Shown: positions 1 through 9,511 of the stretch, piece by piece
Numbering within the stretch: the stretch's first letter is position 1
Layout: each line of letters starts with the position of its first letter
NCBI RefSeq assembly: GCF_044389085.1
Contig: NZ_JBIRXP010000002.1
Span: 780,044 to 844,043 of the forward strand
DNA: 64,000 bases
Direction: 5' to 3'
Source: Isoptericola sp044389085
GTDB lineage: Bacteria; Actinomycetota; Actinomycetes; Actinomycetales; Cellulomonadaceae
Position numbers and translations under genes: made by a program
The notes under the pieces: model-generated
Database searches by the model: none
Seen by the model: only the letters and a program-made list of their open reading frames with translations
What the model was told of the DNA's origin: nothing

Positions 1-1158
1 ACGTCGTCGTCCTACACGCCGACGTCGTCGGTCCGGGGCAAGAGCCTCACGGTCCGGGTGACCGGCACCAGGACCGGCTACACGACCGTGACCAGGAGCA
101 GCGCGGGCAAGACCGTCGCGGCAGGTGTGCTCTCCGCGCCCACGCCGAAGATCAGCGGCACCGTCCGCGTCGGGAACAAGGTCTCCGTCTCGCGCGGCAC
201 GTGGTCGCCGTCGGCCTCGACGTACCGCTACCAGTGGCGCGTGAACGGCGCGCGGATCAGCGGCGCGACGGGCTCGTCGTACACGATCCCGGCGAAGTAC
301 GCCGGCAAGAAGCTCACGGTCAGTGTCGCCGGGAGCCGCTCGGGCTACACGACCAGGACGGTGACGAGCGCGTCGTCGACGATCCTGCGGGTGTACTCGA
401 GGACGGCGGCGCCGAAGATCTCGGGCAGCGCGCGGATCGGGTCGACGCTCAAGGTGAGCAGCCGCGGCACGTGGTCGCCGACGCCGTCGTCGTGGCGCTA
501 CCAGTGGAAGGCGAACGGCAAGGCCATCGCGGGCGCCACCCGTTCCAGCCTCAAGCTCACGGGCGCGCACTACGGCAAGCGCATCTCGGTCACGATCAAG
601 GGCGTGCGCTCGGGCTACTACCCGACGTCCCGGACGAGTGCCGCGACCTCGCGCGTGACCGTGCCCGCCCCCGTCCTCACGAAGAACGGCGTGTACAAGG
701 TGGGCACCCAGATCAGGCCGGGGACGTACGTGGCGCCCGGGTCCTCGTCGGGGTGCATGGTCAGGCGGCTCGACGGTTCCAAGAAGCTGGTCTGGGCAGG
801 GCTGACCTACGGGCAGACGATCGTGACGATCCGGAGCACCGACAAGTACTTCTCGACCAGCGGCTGCGGTACCTGGCGCAAGTACGCGGCCTACGGGTCG
901 GTCCGGACGTCGACGGCGGTCGACGGCATCTACAAGGTCGGCACCTCGGGCGGACAGCTCAAGCCCGGGCTGTACTACACCTCGGGCCCCAGGTACTCGG
1001 ACGACGTCTGCTACGCCGCCGCGCTGAACAGCTTCGCGATGACGAGCGCCGCGGTCGACGAGGCGGCCGAGTACACCGGCGCGGGGTACTGGCAGGTCCT
1101 GCCCGGCGACGTCGGGTTCGAGGCGTACGGGTGCTCCTGGCGGCGCGTGTCGAGCTGA
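1..1158 (+). CDS. Ig-like repeat surface/secreted protein, 3' part (5' end outside window)
   Basis: The frame is open from base 1, so the gene starts left of the window; the GTG at 58 is only an internal codon. At least two Ig-like repeats of about 85 residues are visible, each with the pattern PKISG...GTWSP...YQW..NG..I.GAT...G...V...SGY, a style common in actinobacterial extracellular proteins. The last ~150 residues form two related modules, each beginning with G(V/I)YKVGT, then PG.Y, and ending with a Cys-Trp/Ser pair (GCGTWRKY and GCSWRRVSS); each has two cysteines that could form a disulfide. No catalytic motif, membrane anchor or LPXTG is visible, so export must rely on an unseen N-terminal signal. 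The role is probably surface adhesion or display (inference). A hairpin follows at 1255-1282. Confidence 0.75.
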   Translation, partial: TSSSYTPTSSVRGKSLTVRVTGTRTGYTTVTRSSAGKTVAAGVLSAPTPKISGTVRVGNKVSVSRGTWSPSASTYRYQWRVNGARISGATGSSYTIPAKYAGKKLTVSVAGSRSGYTTRTVTSASSTILRVYSRTAAPKISGSARIGSTLKVSSRGTWSPTPSSWRYQWKANGKAIAGATRSSLKLTGAHYGKRISVTIKGVRSGYYPTSRTSAATSRVTVPAPVLTKNGVYKVGTQIRPGTYVAPGSSSGCMVRRLDGSKKLVWAGLTYGQTIVTIRSTDKYFSTSGCGTWRKYAAYGSVRTSTAVDGIYKVGTSGGQLKPGLYYTSGPRYSDDVCYAAALNSFAMTSAAVDEAAEYTGAGYWQVLPGDVGFEAYGCSWRRVSS

Positions 1159-1254
1159 GCCGGCGGTCCCGAGCGCCGTCGTCCGTCACCCCGTCCTGGG
1201 GACCGGCGGGCGACGGCGCTCGCTGCTGCACCGCCGCGCGGCCGGGTGCGGCGA

Positions 1255-1282
1255 ACTTCACCCGCGCGGTACCGGGTGAAGT
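1255..1282. terminator. Hairpin between the two secreted-protein genes
   Basis: A perfect 10-bp inverted repeat, ACTTCACCCG and CGGGTGAAGT, is separated by 8 nt. It lies about 95 bp after the upstream stop and about 95 bp before the next start. There is no U-tract. It could be a terminator for the upstream gene or an operator for the downstream one; the sequence does not decide. The rest of 1159-1375 shows nothing clear. Confidence 0.4.
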
Positions 1283-1375
1283 CGGACATCGGACGGTCTG
1301 ACCCCTCGGGAGCGCTCCCATACTTGACTGGCGACACCATCGTCCGCCGAGATCGGCCCACCCCAGGAGAAGCCC

Positions 1376-1993
1376 GTGAAGCACCCCCGTCCCACGCGCC
1401 GTGCCGGCCGCGTCGCCGCGCTCGTCACCGCTGTGACGCTGCTCGCCGCGCCGCTCGCGGCCGTCCCCGCCACGGTGGCCGCCCCGACGGCGTCGGCCGC
1501 GGTGTCCACCTCGGTGACGGTGAAGAAGATCGCGACGAAGACCGCGCCGTACAAGAAGAAGGCCACGGTCCGGCCCAACGTCGTGGCCAAGGGCAAGGTC
1601 TCCGTGAAGTCCAAGACGCTCACGGTGAAGAAGTCCGGCAAGACGATCGCGAAGAACAAGAAGTCGGTGGCGCTCAAGGCCGGCACGTACAAGGTGACGA
1701 CGAAGGTCACCTACAAGACGTACCGGCTCACGTCGGCCAAGAAGAAGGTCTGGTCGGCCACCAAGTCGAAGAGCCTCACCCAGAAGCTGGTCGTGAAGCA
1801 GGGCAAGAAGCCGTCGCGTACCACGCCCGTGAGCAAGTACAACTGCCCGAGCTGGGCGCCGGTCAAGGGCAACCAGTCCGGCATCTACCACGTGCCGGGC
1901 GGTCGGTACTACAAGGTGACCACCCCGGAGGAGTGCTTCACCACGGCGTCCGCGGCGCGCGCTGCCGGCTATCGCGCGTCGAAGAACGGCTGA
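1376..1993 (+). CDS. Lys-rich secreted protein with C-terminal sunset-like domain
   Basis: GTG start at 1376 with AGGAG about 7 nt upstream. The 205-residue product has a clear signal peptide (Arg/Lys-rich start, hydrophobic VAALVTAVTLLAAPLAAV, then an Ala-rich cleavage region near residue 40). The middle (about 45-150) is extremely rich in Lys and Thr/Val and should be strongly basic and beta-rich. The last ~45 residues (PVKGN, SGIYHVPGGRYY, TTPEECF, AAGYR) match the small module called a sunset domain in actinobacterial secreted proteins. No enzymatic residues are recognised. It may bind an acidic cell-wall polymer or DNA (inference only). Same strand as the repeat protein upstream and followed by a strong terminator. 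Confidence 0.8.
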   Translation: MKHPRPTRRAGRVAALVTAVTLLAAPLAAVPATVAAPTASAAVSTSVTVKKIATKTAPYKKKATVRPNVVAKGKVSVKSKTLTVKKSGKTIAKNKKSVALKAGTYKVTTKVTYKTYRLTSAKKKVWSATKSKSLTQKLVVKQGKKPSRTTPVSKYNCPSWAPVKGNQSGIYHVPGGRYYKVTTPEECFTTASAARAAGYRASKNG

Positions 1994-2019
1994 CGGCGCA
2001 CCCGCGGCGCCCGACGTGA

Positions 2020-2050
2020 CGAGGCCGGCACCCCGCGGGTGCCGGCCTCG
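2020..2050 (+). terminator. Intrinsic-type terminator hairpin
   Basis: A perfect 14-bp stem (CGAGGCCGGCACCC with its complement) and 3-nt loop begin 26 nt after the stop at 1993. No U-run, as is usual in very high-GC actinobacteria. Confidence 0.7.
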
Positions 2051-2172
2051 CTGCATCCCGGAGGCGCTGCGGACTACCCTGGGTGCTGGCCCGCGCCGAC
2101 GACGGCGGGGCCACGCGCAGACGGGAGCCCCCAGCGCACACGGCTCATCCCGCAGACCCCAGGAGGGCGACC

Positions 2173-3711
<1,539 letters not shown>

Positions 3712-3713
3712 CC

Positions 3714-3755
3714 TGTCAGACGTAGGGCGTGCCCCGGTGCGCCCTACGTCTGACA
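3714..3755. repeat. CTGTCAG-family palindrome, copy A (terminator-like)
   Basis: A perfect 16-bp inverted repeat (TGTCAGACGTAGGGCG and complement) around a 10-nt loop starts 3 nt after the ahcY stop. Its ends (ACCTGTCAG, CTGACAACTCG) match those of the hairpins at 6040-6153 and 42392-42508. Position suggests transcription termination; sharing of ends suggests a dispersed repeat. Confidence 0.65.
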
Positions 3756-3844
3756 ACTCGCCGTGGCGGACACGGGGGACAGCCCCCGCGCGCGGGGTGG
3801 CCCGCCGGATACCGGCTCGGCGCCGCGGGCGGCAGCCTGGAAGC

Positions 3845-5338
3845 ATGACCAGCATGACGTCCACCGACGGCCCGCCGCCGCCCGCGAACCCGCCGTCCGG
3901 CGCGCCGTCCGACCCGCCGCCGACGGCGCGGCCGGCGGCACATCCGGCCGGCCCCGCGCGGGCGAAGGGCGACGGGGCGCCGCCGTTCCTGCTCGCCCCC
4001 TTCGACGGCCGCACCTGGCGCGCCTACGGCTTCCTGTGGCTCGCGCTGCTGCTGGCGCCGTTCGCGTTCACGTACGCGGTCTTCACCGTCTCGTTCATGG
4101 TGGGGGTCGCGGTCACGGTCGTGGGGCTGTTCGTGGCGGGCGGCGTGCTGCTCGGCGCCCGCGGCTGGGGCGCGACGTACCGCCGGATGGCGGTGCGCTA
4201 CCTCGGCGTCGAGATCGCGGAGCCCGCCCCGCGCCAGCCGCGCAAGGGCTTCTGGCGGCGGCTCGGCGGGATGCTCGGCGACGCGACCGCCTGGCGCGCC
4301 CTGCTGTACATGGTGGTGACGTTCCCGCTGGCCATCGTGTCGTTCGTCGTGAGCACGGTGTTCCTCGCCGTGGCGCTCGGCGGGATGACCCACTGGCTCT
4401 GGTCGGGCTGGCTGCCGCCGCAGCAGGCGAGCGACGGCACGATGCACCGCGGCGCGTCGTTCGGCACCGACTGGTTCGTGGACACCCCCGCGCGCCAGCT
4501 CCTGCTCGTCGCCGCGGGCGTGATCCTGCTGTACCTGTGGCCGCAGGTGCAGTCGATGTTCGTCGGCCTCTTCCGCCTGCTGGCGGAGGGGCTGCTCAGC
4601 CCTACCCGGGCGAGCCTGCGGGTGGCGTACGCCGAGCGGGCGCGCGCCGTCACCGTCGAGGACGCCGACGAGCGCCTGCGCCGCATCGAGCGCGACCTGC
4701 ACGACGGCACCCAGGCGCACCTCGTCGCGGTCGCGATGCAGATCGGGGAGGCGCGCGAGCTGCTGCGCGACGGCGCCGGCGGCACCGACGGCATCGACAC
4801 GGCGGAGCTCGCCGCGGTGCTGGAGACCGCGCACTCCAGCACCAAGGACACCCTCGCGGAGCTGCGCGAGCTCGCCCGCGGCATCCGCCCGCCCGCGCTG
4901 GACGCGGGCCTCGCGGTCGCCCTCGAGACGCTCGCCGCGCGGGCCGCGCTGCCCGTGCGGGTCCACGCGGTCGGCCTCGAGGGTGCGGACCTCCCGCCCA
5001 GCGTCACCGCGATCTCCTACTTCGCCGTCGCCGAGCTCGTCGCCAACGCGACCAAGCACGCCCGGGCGACCGGCGTCGACGTCGTCGCGGGCGTGGAGCC
5101 CGTCGCCGACGCCTCGACCGGCGCGGCGGTGCGGGCGCTCGTGCTGCGGGTGCACGACGACGGCGTGGGCGGCGCCGCGGTGCGGGCACCTGACGCGTCC
5201 GGCCGGGGGAGCGGCCTGGCGGGGCTCACCGACCGGCTGTCGGGCGTGGACGGGACGCTCGGGGTGGTCAGCCCCGCGGGAGGGCCTACCGTGATCACCG
5301 TGACCATCCCGCTGCCCACCCCCGGCACCCGCCGATGA
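3845..5338 (+). CDS. NarL/DesK-type sensor histidine kinase
   Basis: Membrane sensor kinase of 497 residues. After a Pro-rich cytosolic lead come about five hydrophobic segments (about residues 55-100, 150-185 and 215-245). The HisKA_3 dimerisation box is RRIERDLHDGTQAHLVA (phospho-His in DLHDG, near residue 287). The ATPase domain has the N-box ELVANATKHA and the G-box GSGLAGLTDRLSGV. This is the DesK/LiaS/NarX architecture. The ATG at 3845 is chosen because upstream in-frame codons encode Arg-rich low-complexity sequence; a second Met is 3 codons later. It overlaps the response regulator by 4 bp (ATGA), so the two are translationally coupled. The stimulus cannot be read from the sequence. 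Confidence 0.9.
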   Translation: MTSMTSTDGPPPPANPPSGAPSDPPPTARPAAHPAGPARAKGDGAPPFLLAPFDGRTWRAYGFLWLALLLAPFAFTYAVFTVSFMVGVAVTVVGLFVAGGVLLGARGWGATYRRMAVRYLGVEIAEPAPRQPRKGFWRRLGGMLGDATAWRALLYMVVTFPLAIVSFVVSTVFLAVALGGMTHWLWSGWLPPQQASDGTMHRGASFGTDWFVDTPARQLLLVAAGVILLYLWPQVQSMFVGLFRLLAEGLLSPTRASLRVAYAERARAVTVEDADERLRRIERDLHDGTQAHLVAVAMQIGEARELLRDGAGGTDGIDTAELAAVLETAHSSTKDTLAELRELARGIRPPALDAGLAVALETLAARAALPVRVHAVGLEGADLPPSVTAISYFAVAELVANATKHARATGVDVVAGVEPVADASTGAAVRALVLRVHDDGVGGAAVRAPDASGRGSGLAGLTDRLSGVDGTLGVVSPAGGPTVITVTIPLPTPGTRR

Positions 5339-6036
5339 CACCCGGTGCCGCCACCGGCGCGACCCCGCTGCGCATCGTCGTCGCGGAGGACTCCGCCATC
5401 CTGCGCGACGGCCTCGTCGCGCTCCTGTCCCGGCGCGGCCACGACGTGGTCGCGGCGGTGCCCGACGGGGACGCGCTCGTCCGCGAGGTCACGACGCTCG
5501 CCACCGCGGGCGCGCTGCCCGACGTGCTCGTCGCGGACATCCGGATGCCGCCGTCCCACACGGACGAGGGGCTGCGTGCGGCCGAGGCGCTGCGCGCCAC
5601 GCACCCCGGGCTGCCGGTGATGGTGTTCTCGCAGTGGGTCGAGACGCGGTACGCGTCGCGGCTGCTCGAGGGCGACCCGCGCGGCGTCGGCTACCTGCTC
5701 AAGGACCGCGTGGCCGACGTCGGGGACTTCGTCGCTGCGCTCGGCCGGGTGGCGGCGGGGGAGACGGTGCTCGATCCCGAGGTGGTGCGCCAGCTCATGG
5801 GCGCGCACCGCTCGCCGGAGGACAGCGTCGGCCGTCTCACGCCGCGCGAGAAGGAGGTCCTGGAGCTCATGGCGCAGGGCCGCTCCAACGGCGCCATCGC
5901 CGACCAGCTGTACCTGTCGTACGGCGCGGTGGAGAAGAACGTCGCGGCCATCTTCACCAAGCTCGACCTGCCGCAGGACTCCGCCGACCACCGGCGCGTG
6001 CGCGCCGTCCTGCGCTACCTCGGCGCCGACGCCTGA
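5335..6036 (+). CDS. LuxR/NarL-family response regulator
   Basis: A 233-residue DNA-binding partner of the preceding kinase. The receiver domain (about 10-135) has the acidic pocket VVAEDSAILRDG, the phospho-acceptor Asp in VLVADIRMPP, and the conserved Lys in YLLKDRVAD. The C-terminal LuxR helix-turn-helix is LTPREKEVLELMAQGRSN followed by AVEKNVAAIFTKLDL. The start overlaps the kinase stop (ATGA). Probable targets include its own operon or the downstream acyltransferase gene, but no operator can be identified. A double palindrome follows the stop. Confidence 0.92.
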   Translation: MTPGAATGATPLRIVVAEDSAILRDGLVALLSRRGHDVVAAVPDGDALVREVTTLATAGALPDVLVADIRMPPSHTDEGLRAAEALRATHPGLPVMVFSQWVETRYASRLLEGDPRGVGYLLKDRVADVGDFVAALGRVAAGETVLDPEVVRQLMGAHRSPEDSVGRLTPREKEVLELMAQGRSNGAIADQLYLSYGAVEKNVAAIFTKLDLPQDSADHRRVRAVLRYLGADA

Positions 6037-6039
6037 CCT

Positions 6040-6153
6040 CCGACCTGTCAGGTGTGCGCTTGGAGAACCGAGCGCAGGCCCTGACAGGTCGGTTCGCCCG
6101 CGAGCTGTCAGGGTGAGCGCGCGGTATGCCCGGCGCTGGGCCTGACAGGTCGG
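6040..6153. repeat. CTGTCAG-family double palindrome, copy B
   Basis: Two adjacent hairpins fill most of the space after the response-regulator stop. The first has 13-bp perfect outer arms (6040-6052 CCGACCTGTCAGG with 6080-6092) and an inner TGCGCT/AGCGCA stem. The second (6102-6151) has CTGTCAGG/CCTGACAG arms, an inner AGCGC/GCGCT stem and GGTATGC in the loop. The second copy aligns over 50 nt with 42459-42508 with about 8 differences. Confidence 0.7.
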
Positions 6154-6277
6154 CGGGGGTTGTCCCCCGGACCGGCCCGGGGGAGACGGCGGTCGGCACG
6201 GGGGCCAGGCCCCTGTCGGGCGACGTCGCAGGTCACGAGGCTGGAGGCGTCCCAGTCGCCCAGTCTCAGGAGCCATC

Positions 6278-7564
6278 GTGGCCGTCCTCGACGCCCCCGC
6301 CCCACCCGCCCGGCCCGCCCCGTCAGCGCCGGCCGCGCGACCCCGCTCCGTCGCCCCGGCGGCACCGCCGGCCGACGCGCCCGCCGCCCGGCCGCGTCGG
6401 GCCCGAGACCCGTTCGTCGACGTCGTGCGGGCGCTCGGCACGCTCAGCGTCGTGCTGCTGCACTGGCTGATGGCGGAGGCGACGTGGGACGGGCGGACCC
6501 TGCTCGTCGGCAACGCGCTCGGGCACGGCGCGGGCTGGCTCGTCACCTGGCTCCAGCCGCTCGCGCTGCTGTTCTTCGCGGCCGGTGCGTCCGCCGGGTA
6601 TCAGCGCGGGGCCGCCGTCGTGGGTGGTCGTGGCTGGGCCAGGACGGTGCTGGCGCGGCTGCGCGCGACGGCGCGGCCCGTCGGGGCGTTCGTCGCGGCG
6701 TGGGCGCTCGCGGTGGCCGCGCTGCTCGCCCTCGGCGTGCCCGACGACGCCGTGTGGCGGATGGCGCGGATGGCGCCGCAGCTGCTGTGGTTCCTCGGGG
6801 TGTGGGTGGTGCTCATGGCGCTCACGCCGCTGCTGCGCGCGGCCTGGCGGCGGTGGCGGTGGGGCGCCCTGACCGTCGCCGTGGCGCTGCCGCTGGCCCT
6901 CGACGCGCTGCGGTTCGGGCTCCCGGGGGAGGTGACCGGCGCGCTGGCCTGGGCCAACGTGCTGCTCGCCTGGGCCGCGTCGTTCCTGGCCGGGATCGCC
7001 TACGCCGTCGAGCGCAGCGCCCCGCGGCGGCCCGTGCCCGACGCGTCCGCCGACCCGCTGTCCGGCCGGACGGCCCGGCTGCTCCTCGCCGCGGGGGCCG
7101 TCGCCGCCCTCGCCGCGACGGCCGCGCTCGTGGCGGCGGGGCCCTACCCGCTGAGCCTCGTCGGCATGCCCGGCGACGAGATCTCCAACCTCGGCCCGCC
7201 GACGGCCCCCGTCGTCGCGCACGCCGTCGCCCAGGTGTGCCTGGTGCTGCTGTTCCGCGCGGCGCTGGTGCGCTGGGCGGCGACCGGGACGGGGGCGCGG
7301 GCGGTGGGCGCGCTCGCCCGCCGGTCGATGACCGTCTACCTCTGGCACCTCACCGCGATGTTCGCGGTCGTCGGGGTCGCGCTGCTCGGGCTGGGGCAGG
7401 AGCTGCCGGCAGCCTGGGGCGCGGACTGGTGGGCGTCGCGCCCGGTCTGGTTCGCCGCGTACCTGCTGGTGATGCTCGGCCTGGTGCGCGTGTTCGGCCG
7501 CTTCGAGGACCGCCCGTCGCACCACACCCGGCGGGGTCAGCGGGGCGGGTCGGGGACGGCGTAG
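6278..7564 (+). CDS. Acyltransferase family 3 integral membrane protein
   Basis: A polytopic protein of 428 residues with about ten hydrophobic helices after a Pro/Ala-rich cytosolic tail. Family hallmarks: an Arg-Asp start to the first helix (RDPFVDVVRALGTLSVVLLH) with the catalytic-type His in the first membrane segment, LALLFFAAGASAGY in the second, and SMTVYLWHLTAMF near the end. Such enzymes O-acylate sugars, lipids or antibiotics at the membrane; the acceptor here is unknown. GTG start at 6278 with CAGGAG 7 nt upstream. Its last 28 bp overlap the 3' end of the convergent RDD gene. Confidence 0.82.
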   Translation: MAVLDAPAPPARPAPSAPAARPRSVAPAAPPADAPAARPRRARDPFVDVVRALGTLSVVLLHWLMAEATWDGRTLLVGNALGHGAGWLVTWLQPLALLFFAAGASAGYQRGAAVVGGRGWARTVLARLRATARPVGAFVAAWALAVAALLALGVPDDAVWRMARMAPQLLWFLGVWVVLMALTPLLRAAWRRWRWGALTVAVALPLALDALRFGLPGEVTGALAWANVLLAWAASFLAGIAYAVERSAPRRPVPDASADPLSGRTARLLLAAGAVAALAATAALVAAGPYPLSLVGMPGDEISNLGPPTAPVVAHAVAQVCLVLLFRAALVRWAATGTGARAVGALARRSMTVYLWHLTAMFAVVGVALLGLGQELPAAWGADWWASRPVWFAAYLLVMLGLVRVFGRFEDRPSHHTRRGQRGGSGTA

Positions 7565-8385
7565 GGCAGGCGGTGCAGCGTGGCGGCGCGGGCCTCGGCC
7601 CGCTCCTGCTCCGCGCGCCCGCGCTCGAGCTCACGGTCGCGGCGCTCGTGCAGGACGGCGTGCAGGAACGCCTCGGGCGGAGTGCCGGGCGGCGGGCCCG
7701 GCGCGACGAACGGCTCCACGCGGCCGGCGAGGTCGTCGGCGAGGCCGGCGCGCGAGACCGGCGCCAGGCGCGGCGCCCGGTCGAGGAACTGCCGGGCGGC
7801 GAGGGCGAGGCCGTCCGGCAGGCGCCGGATGTCCGCCGTGCGGGCCCAGGCCGCCAGCTCCGACGGCATGGCGAGCGGGACCGTCCGCGCGCGCCCGCCC
7901 CGCACGCGGATGACAAAGGTGCCGGCCAGCAGGTCGCCGAGCCGCTTGCCGCGGGAGTTGGACAGCGACACGACCAGCGCGACGCTGCCGACCGTCAGCC
8001 ACAGCTCGCCCACGCCCACCAGCGCGCGCACGAAGGCGTGGCGGAAGCGCACCGGGCCGCCGTCGTCGCGCACGACGCGCAGCCCGGTGATCAGCTTGCC
8101 GAGCGACCGGCCGCGGGTCAGCGTCTCGACCGTCGTCGGCAGCACCACCATCACGAGCACGGCGATGACGACGCCGGCCACCCGGGCCCACTGCTCGTCG
8201 ACCGTCACGTCCTGGAGGGCGACGACGACCAGCAGCGCGATGCCGACGATCGCGAGCGCCGCCAGGTCGAGCAGCGCCGCCAGCGCACGGCTGACGAACG
8301 ACGCCGGACGCGCGTCGAGCACCACGCCCTCGCCGATGACGACCCCGTCACGGATCCCGTTCTGGATCCCGTCCTGCATGTGCAT
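7537..8385 (-). CDS. RDD family membrane protein
   Basis: A 282-residue protein whose N-terminal half (about 30-150) is an RDD domain: the Arg in ASFVSRALAALLDLAAL, the LGKLITGLRVV turn, and three hydrophobic helices. The C-terminal ~120 residues are Arg/Pro/Glu-rich and predicted soluble. RDD proteins are often linked to Na+/H+ exchange or small-solute transport, but most are uncharacterised. Divergent from the SpoIIM gene; RDD-SpoIIM-DUF58-MoxR is a recurrent actinobacterial neighbourhood, suggesting a shared envelope role (inference). Confidence 0.85.
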   Translation of the reverse strand: MHMQDGIQNGIRDGVVIGEGVVLDARPASFVSRALAALLDLAALAIVGIALLVVVALQDVTVDEQWARVAGVVIAVLVMVVLPTTVETLTRGRSLGKLITGLRVVRDDGGPVRFRHAFVRALVGVGELWLTVGSVALVVSLSNSRGKRLGDLLAGTFVIRVRGGRARTVPLAMPSELAAWARTADIRRLPDGLALAARQFLDRAPRLAPVSRAGLADDLAGRVEPFVAPGPPPGTPPEAFLHAVLHERRDRELERGRAEQERAEARAATLHRLPYAVPDPPR

Positions 8386-8427
8386 CCCCCGCTCGTGCGA
8401 CGTCTCCCGTGTGGAAGGCTAGCGGCC

Positions 8428-9417
8428 GTGGACCTCGACGCCTTCACCGCCGTGCACAGCCCGCAGTGGGAGCGCCTGCGCGTGCTCACCCGCAAGCGTC
8501 GGCTGGACGGCGCGGAGGCCGACGAGCTGGTGCGCCTGTACCAGGCGGTCGCGACGCACCTGTCCACCGTGCGGTCGGCCGCGCCCGACCCCGTGCTCGT
8601 CACGAAGCTCTCCGACCTGCTGAGCCGCGCCCGCGTGCGCGTCGCGGGCACGCACGAGCCCGCCTGGGCCGACGTGGTCCGGTTCGTCGCGGTGACGGTG
8701 CCGGCAGCGCTCTACCGGGTGCGCTGGTGGACGCTCGGCGTCGTGGTGGTGTGCCTCGCCCTCGCGATCGTCGCCGGGTACCGCGTCGCCACGGACCCGG
8801 ACGTGCTCGCGCAGATGGGCACGCCCGCCGAGCGCGAGGCGTACGTGAACGAGGCCTTCGCGTCGTACTACGACCCGGGGGCGTCGTTCGCCGCCATGGT
8901 GTGGACGAACAACGCGTGGATCGCCGCGCAGTGCGTGGGCCTCGGCATCACCGGCGTCTGGCCGGCCTACGTGCTGATCCAGAACGCGGTGGGCGTGGGC
9001 GCCACCGGCGGCATGATGGCGGCCTACGACGAGCTGGACGTGTTCCTGCAGCTCATCGCGCCGCACGGGCTGCTGGAGCTCACGGCGGTGTTCGTCGCCG
9101 GCGCGGCGGGGCTCAAGCTCTTCTGGACGGCCGTGTCGCCCGGTCCGCGCCCGCGCACCGTGGCGCTGGCGCAGGAGGGGCGCGCGCTCGTCACCGTCGC
9201 GATCGGGCTCGCAGGGGCGCTCGCGGTGTCCGGGCTGATCGAGGGGTACGTGACGGGCTCCACCCTGCCGTGGTGGCTCAAGATCGTCATCGGGGCGATC
9301 GCGCTCGCCGGCTTCTGGGTCTACGTGGTCGTGCTGGGCCGCCGCGCCACGGCGGCGGGGCTCACCGGCGACCTGGACGCCGACCGTGCCGGCGAGGTCG
9401 TGCCGACCGTCGGCTGA
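8428..9417 (+). CDS. SpoIIM/DUF95-family membrane protein
   Basis: A 329-residue stage II sporulation protein M-like membrane protein; these organisms need not sporulate. A cytosolic helical N-terminus (about 1-95) is followed by a first helix (WWTLGVVVVCLALAIVAGY) and four or five more. Family signatures are NNAWIAAQCVGLGITGVWP and PHGLLELTAVFVAGAAGL. In Bacillus SpoIIM works with SpoIID/P in peptidoglycan remodelling; in actinobacteria the job is unknown. GTG at 8428 is used because the family domain begins at once; the upstream open frame is an artefact of high GC. Divergent from the RDD gene, 42 bp away, and convergent with DUF58. Confidence 0.87.
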   Translation: MDLDAFTAVHSPQWERLRVLTRKRRLDGAEADELVRLYQAVATHLSTVRSAAPDPVLVTKLSDLLSRARVRVAGTHEPAWADVVRFVAVTVPAALYRVRWWTLGVVVVCLALAIVAGYRVATDPDVLAQMGTPAEREAYVNEAFASYYDPGASFAAMVWTNNAWIAAQCVGLGITGVWPAYVLIQNAVGVGATGGMMAAYDELDVFLQLIAPHGLLELTAVFVAGAAGLKLFWTAVSPGPRPRTVALAQEGRALVTVAIGLAGALAVSGLIEGYVTGSTLPWWLKIVIGAIALAGFWVYVVVLGRRATAAGLTGDLDADRAGEVVPTVG

Positions 9418-9436
9418 CCGATCCTCACGTCGCCGA

Positions 9437-9496
9437 ACAGGCGGTTGACACCGTGATGGCGTGCTCGCGACCCCGATATCGGTGTCAACCGCCTGT
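9437..9496. terminator. Bidirectional terminator palindrome
   Basis: A perfect 17-bp inverted repeat (ACAGGCGGTTGACACCG and complement) with a 26-nt loop lies between the convergent SpoIIM and DUF58 stops. Its size and placement resemble the other palindromes in this window, but the arm sequence is unrelated. Confidence 0.65.
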
Positions 9497-9511
9497 GCGG
9501 CAGGGGCCGGG

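Noticed and set aside
2051..2172. Possible SAH riboswitch before ahcY (GGAGGCGCTGCGGA resembles the conserved GAGGAGCGCUGC element).
   Set aside because: The rest of the consensus, including the paired GCUCG element and pseudoknot, cannot be aligned; a covariance-model search would be needed.
6160..9417. A 1085-codon open frame on the plus strand.
   Set aside because: Only its last 330 codons (SpoIIM) look like protein; the rest is Arg/Ala shadow of the acyltransferase and RDD genes, caused by high GC.
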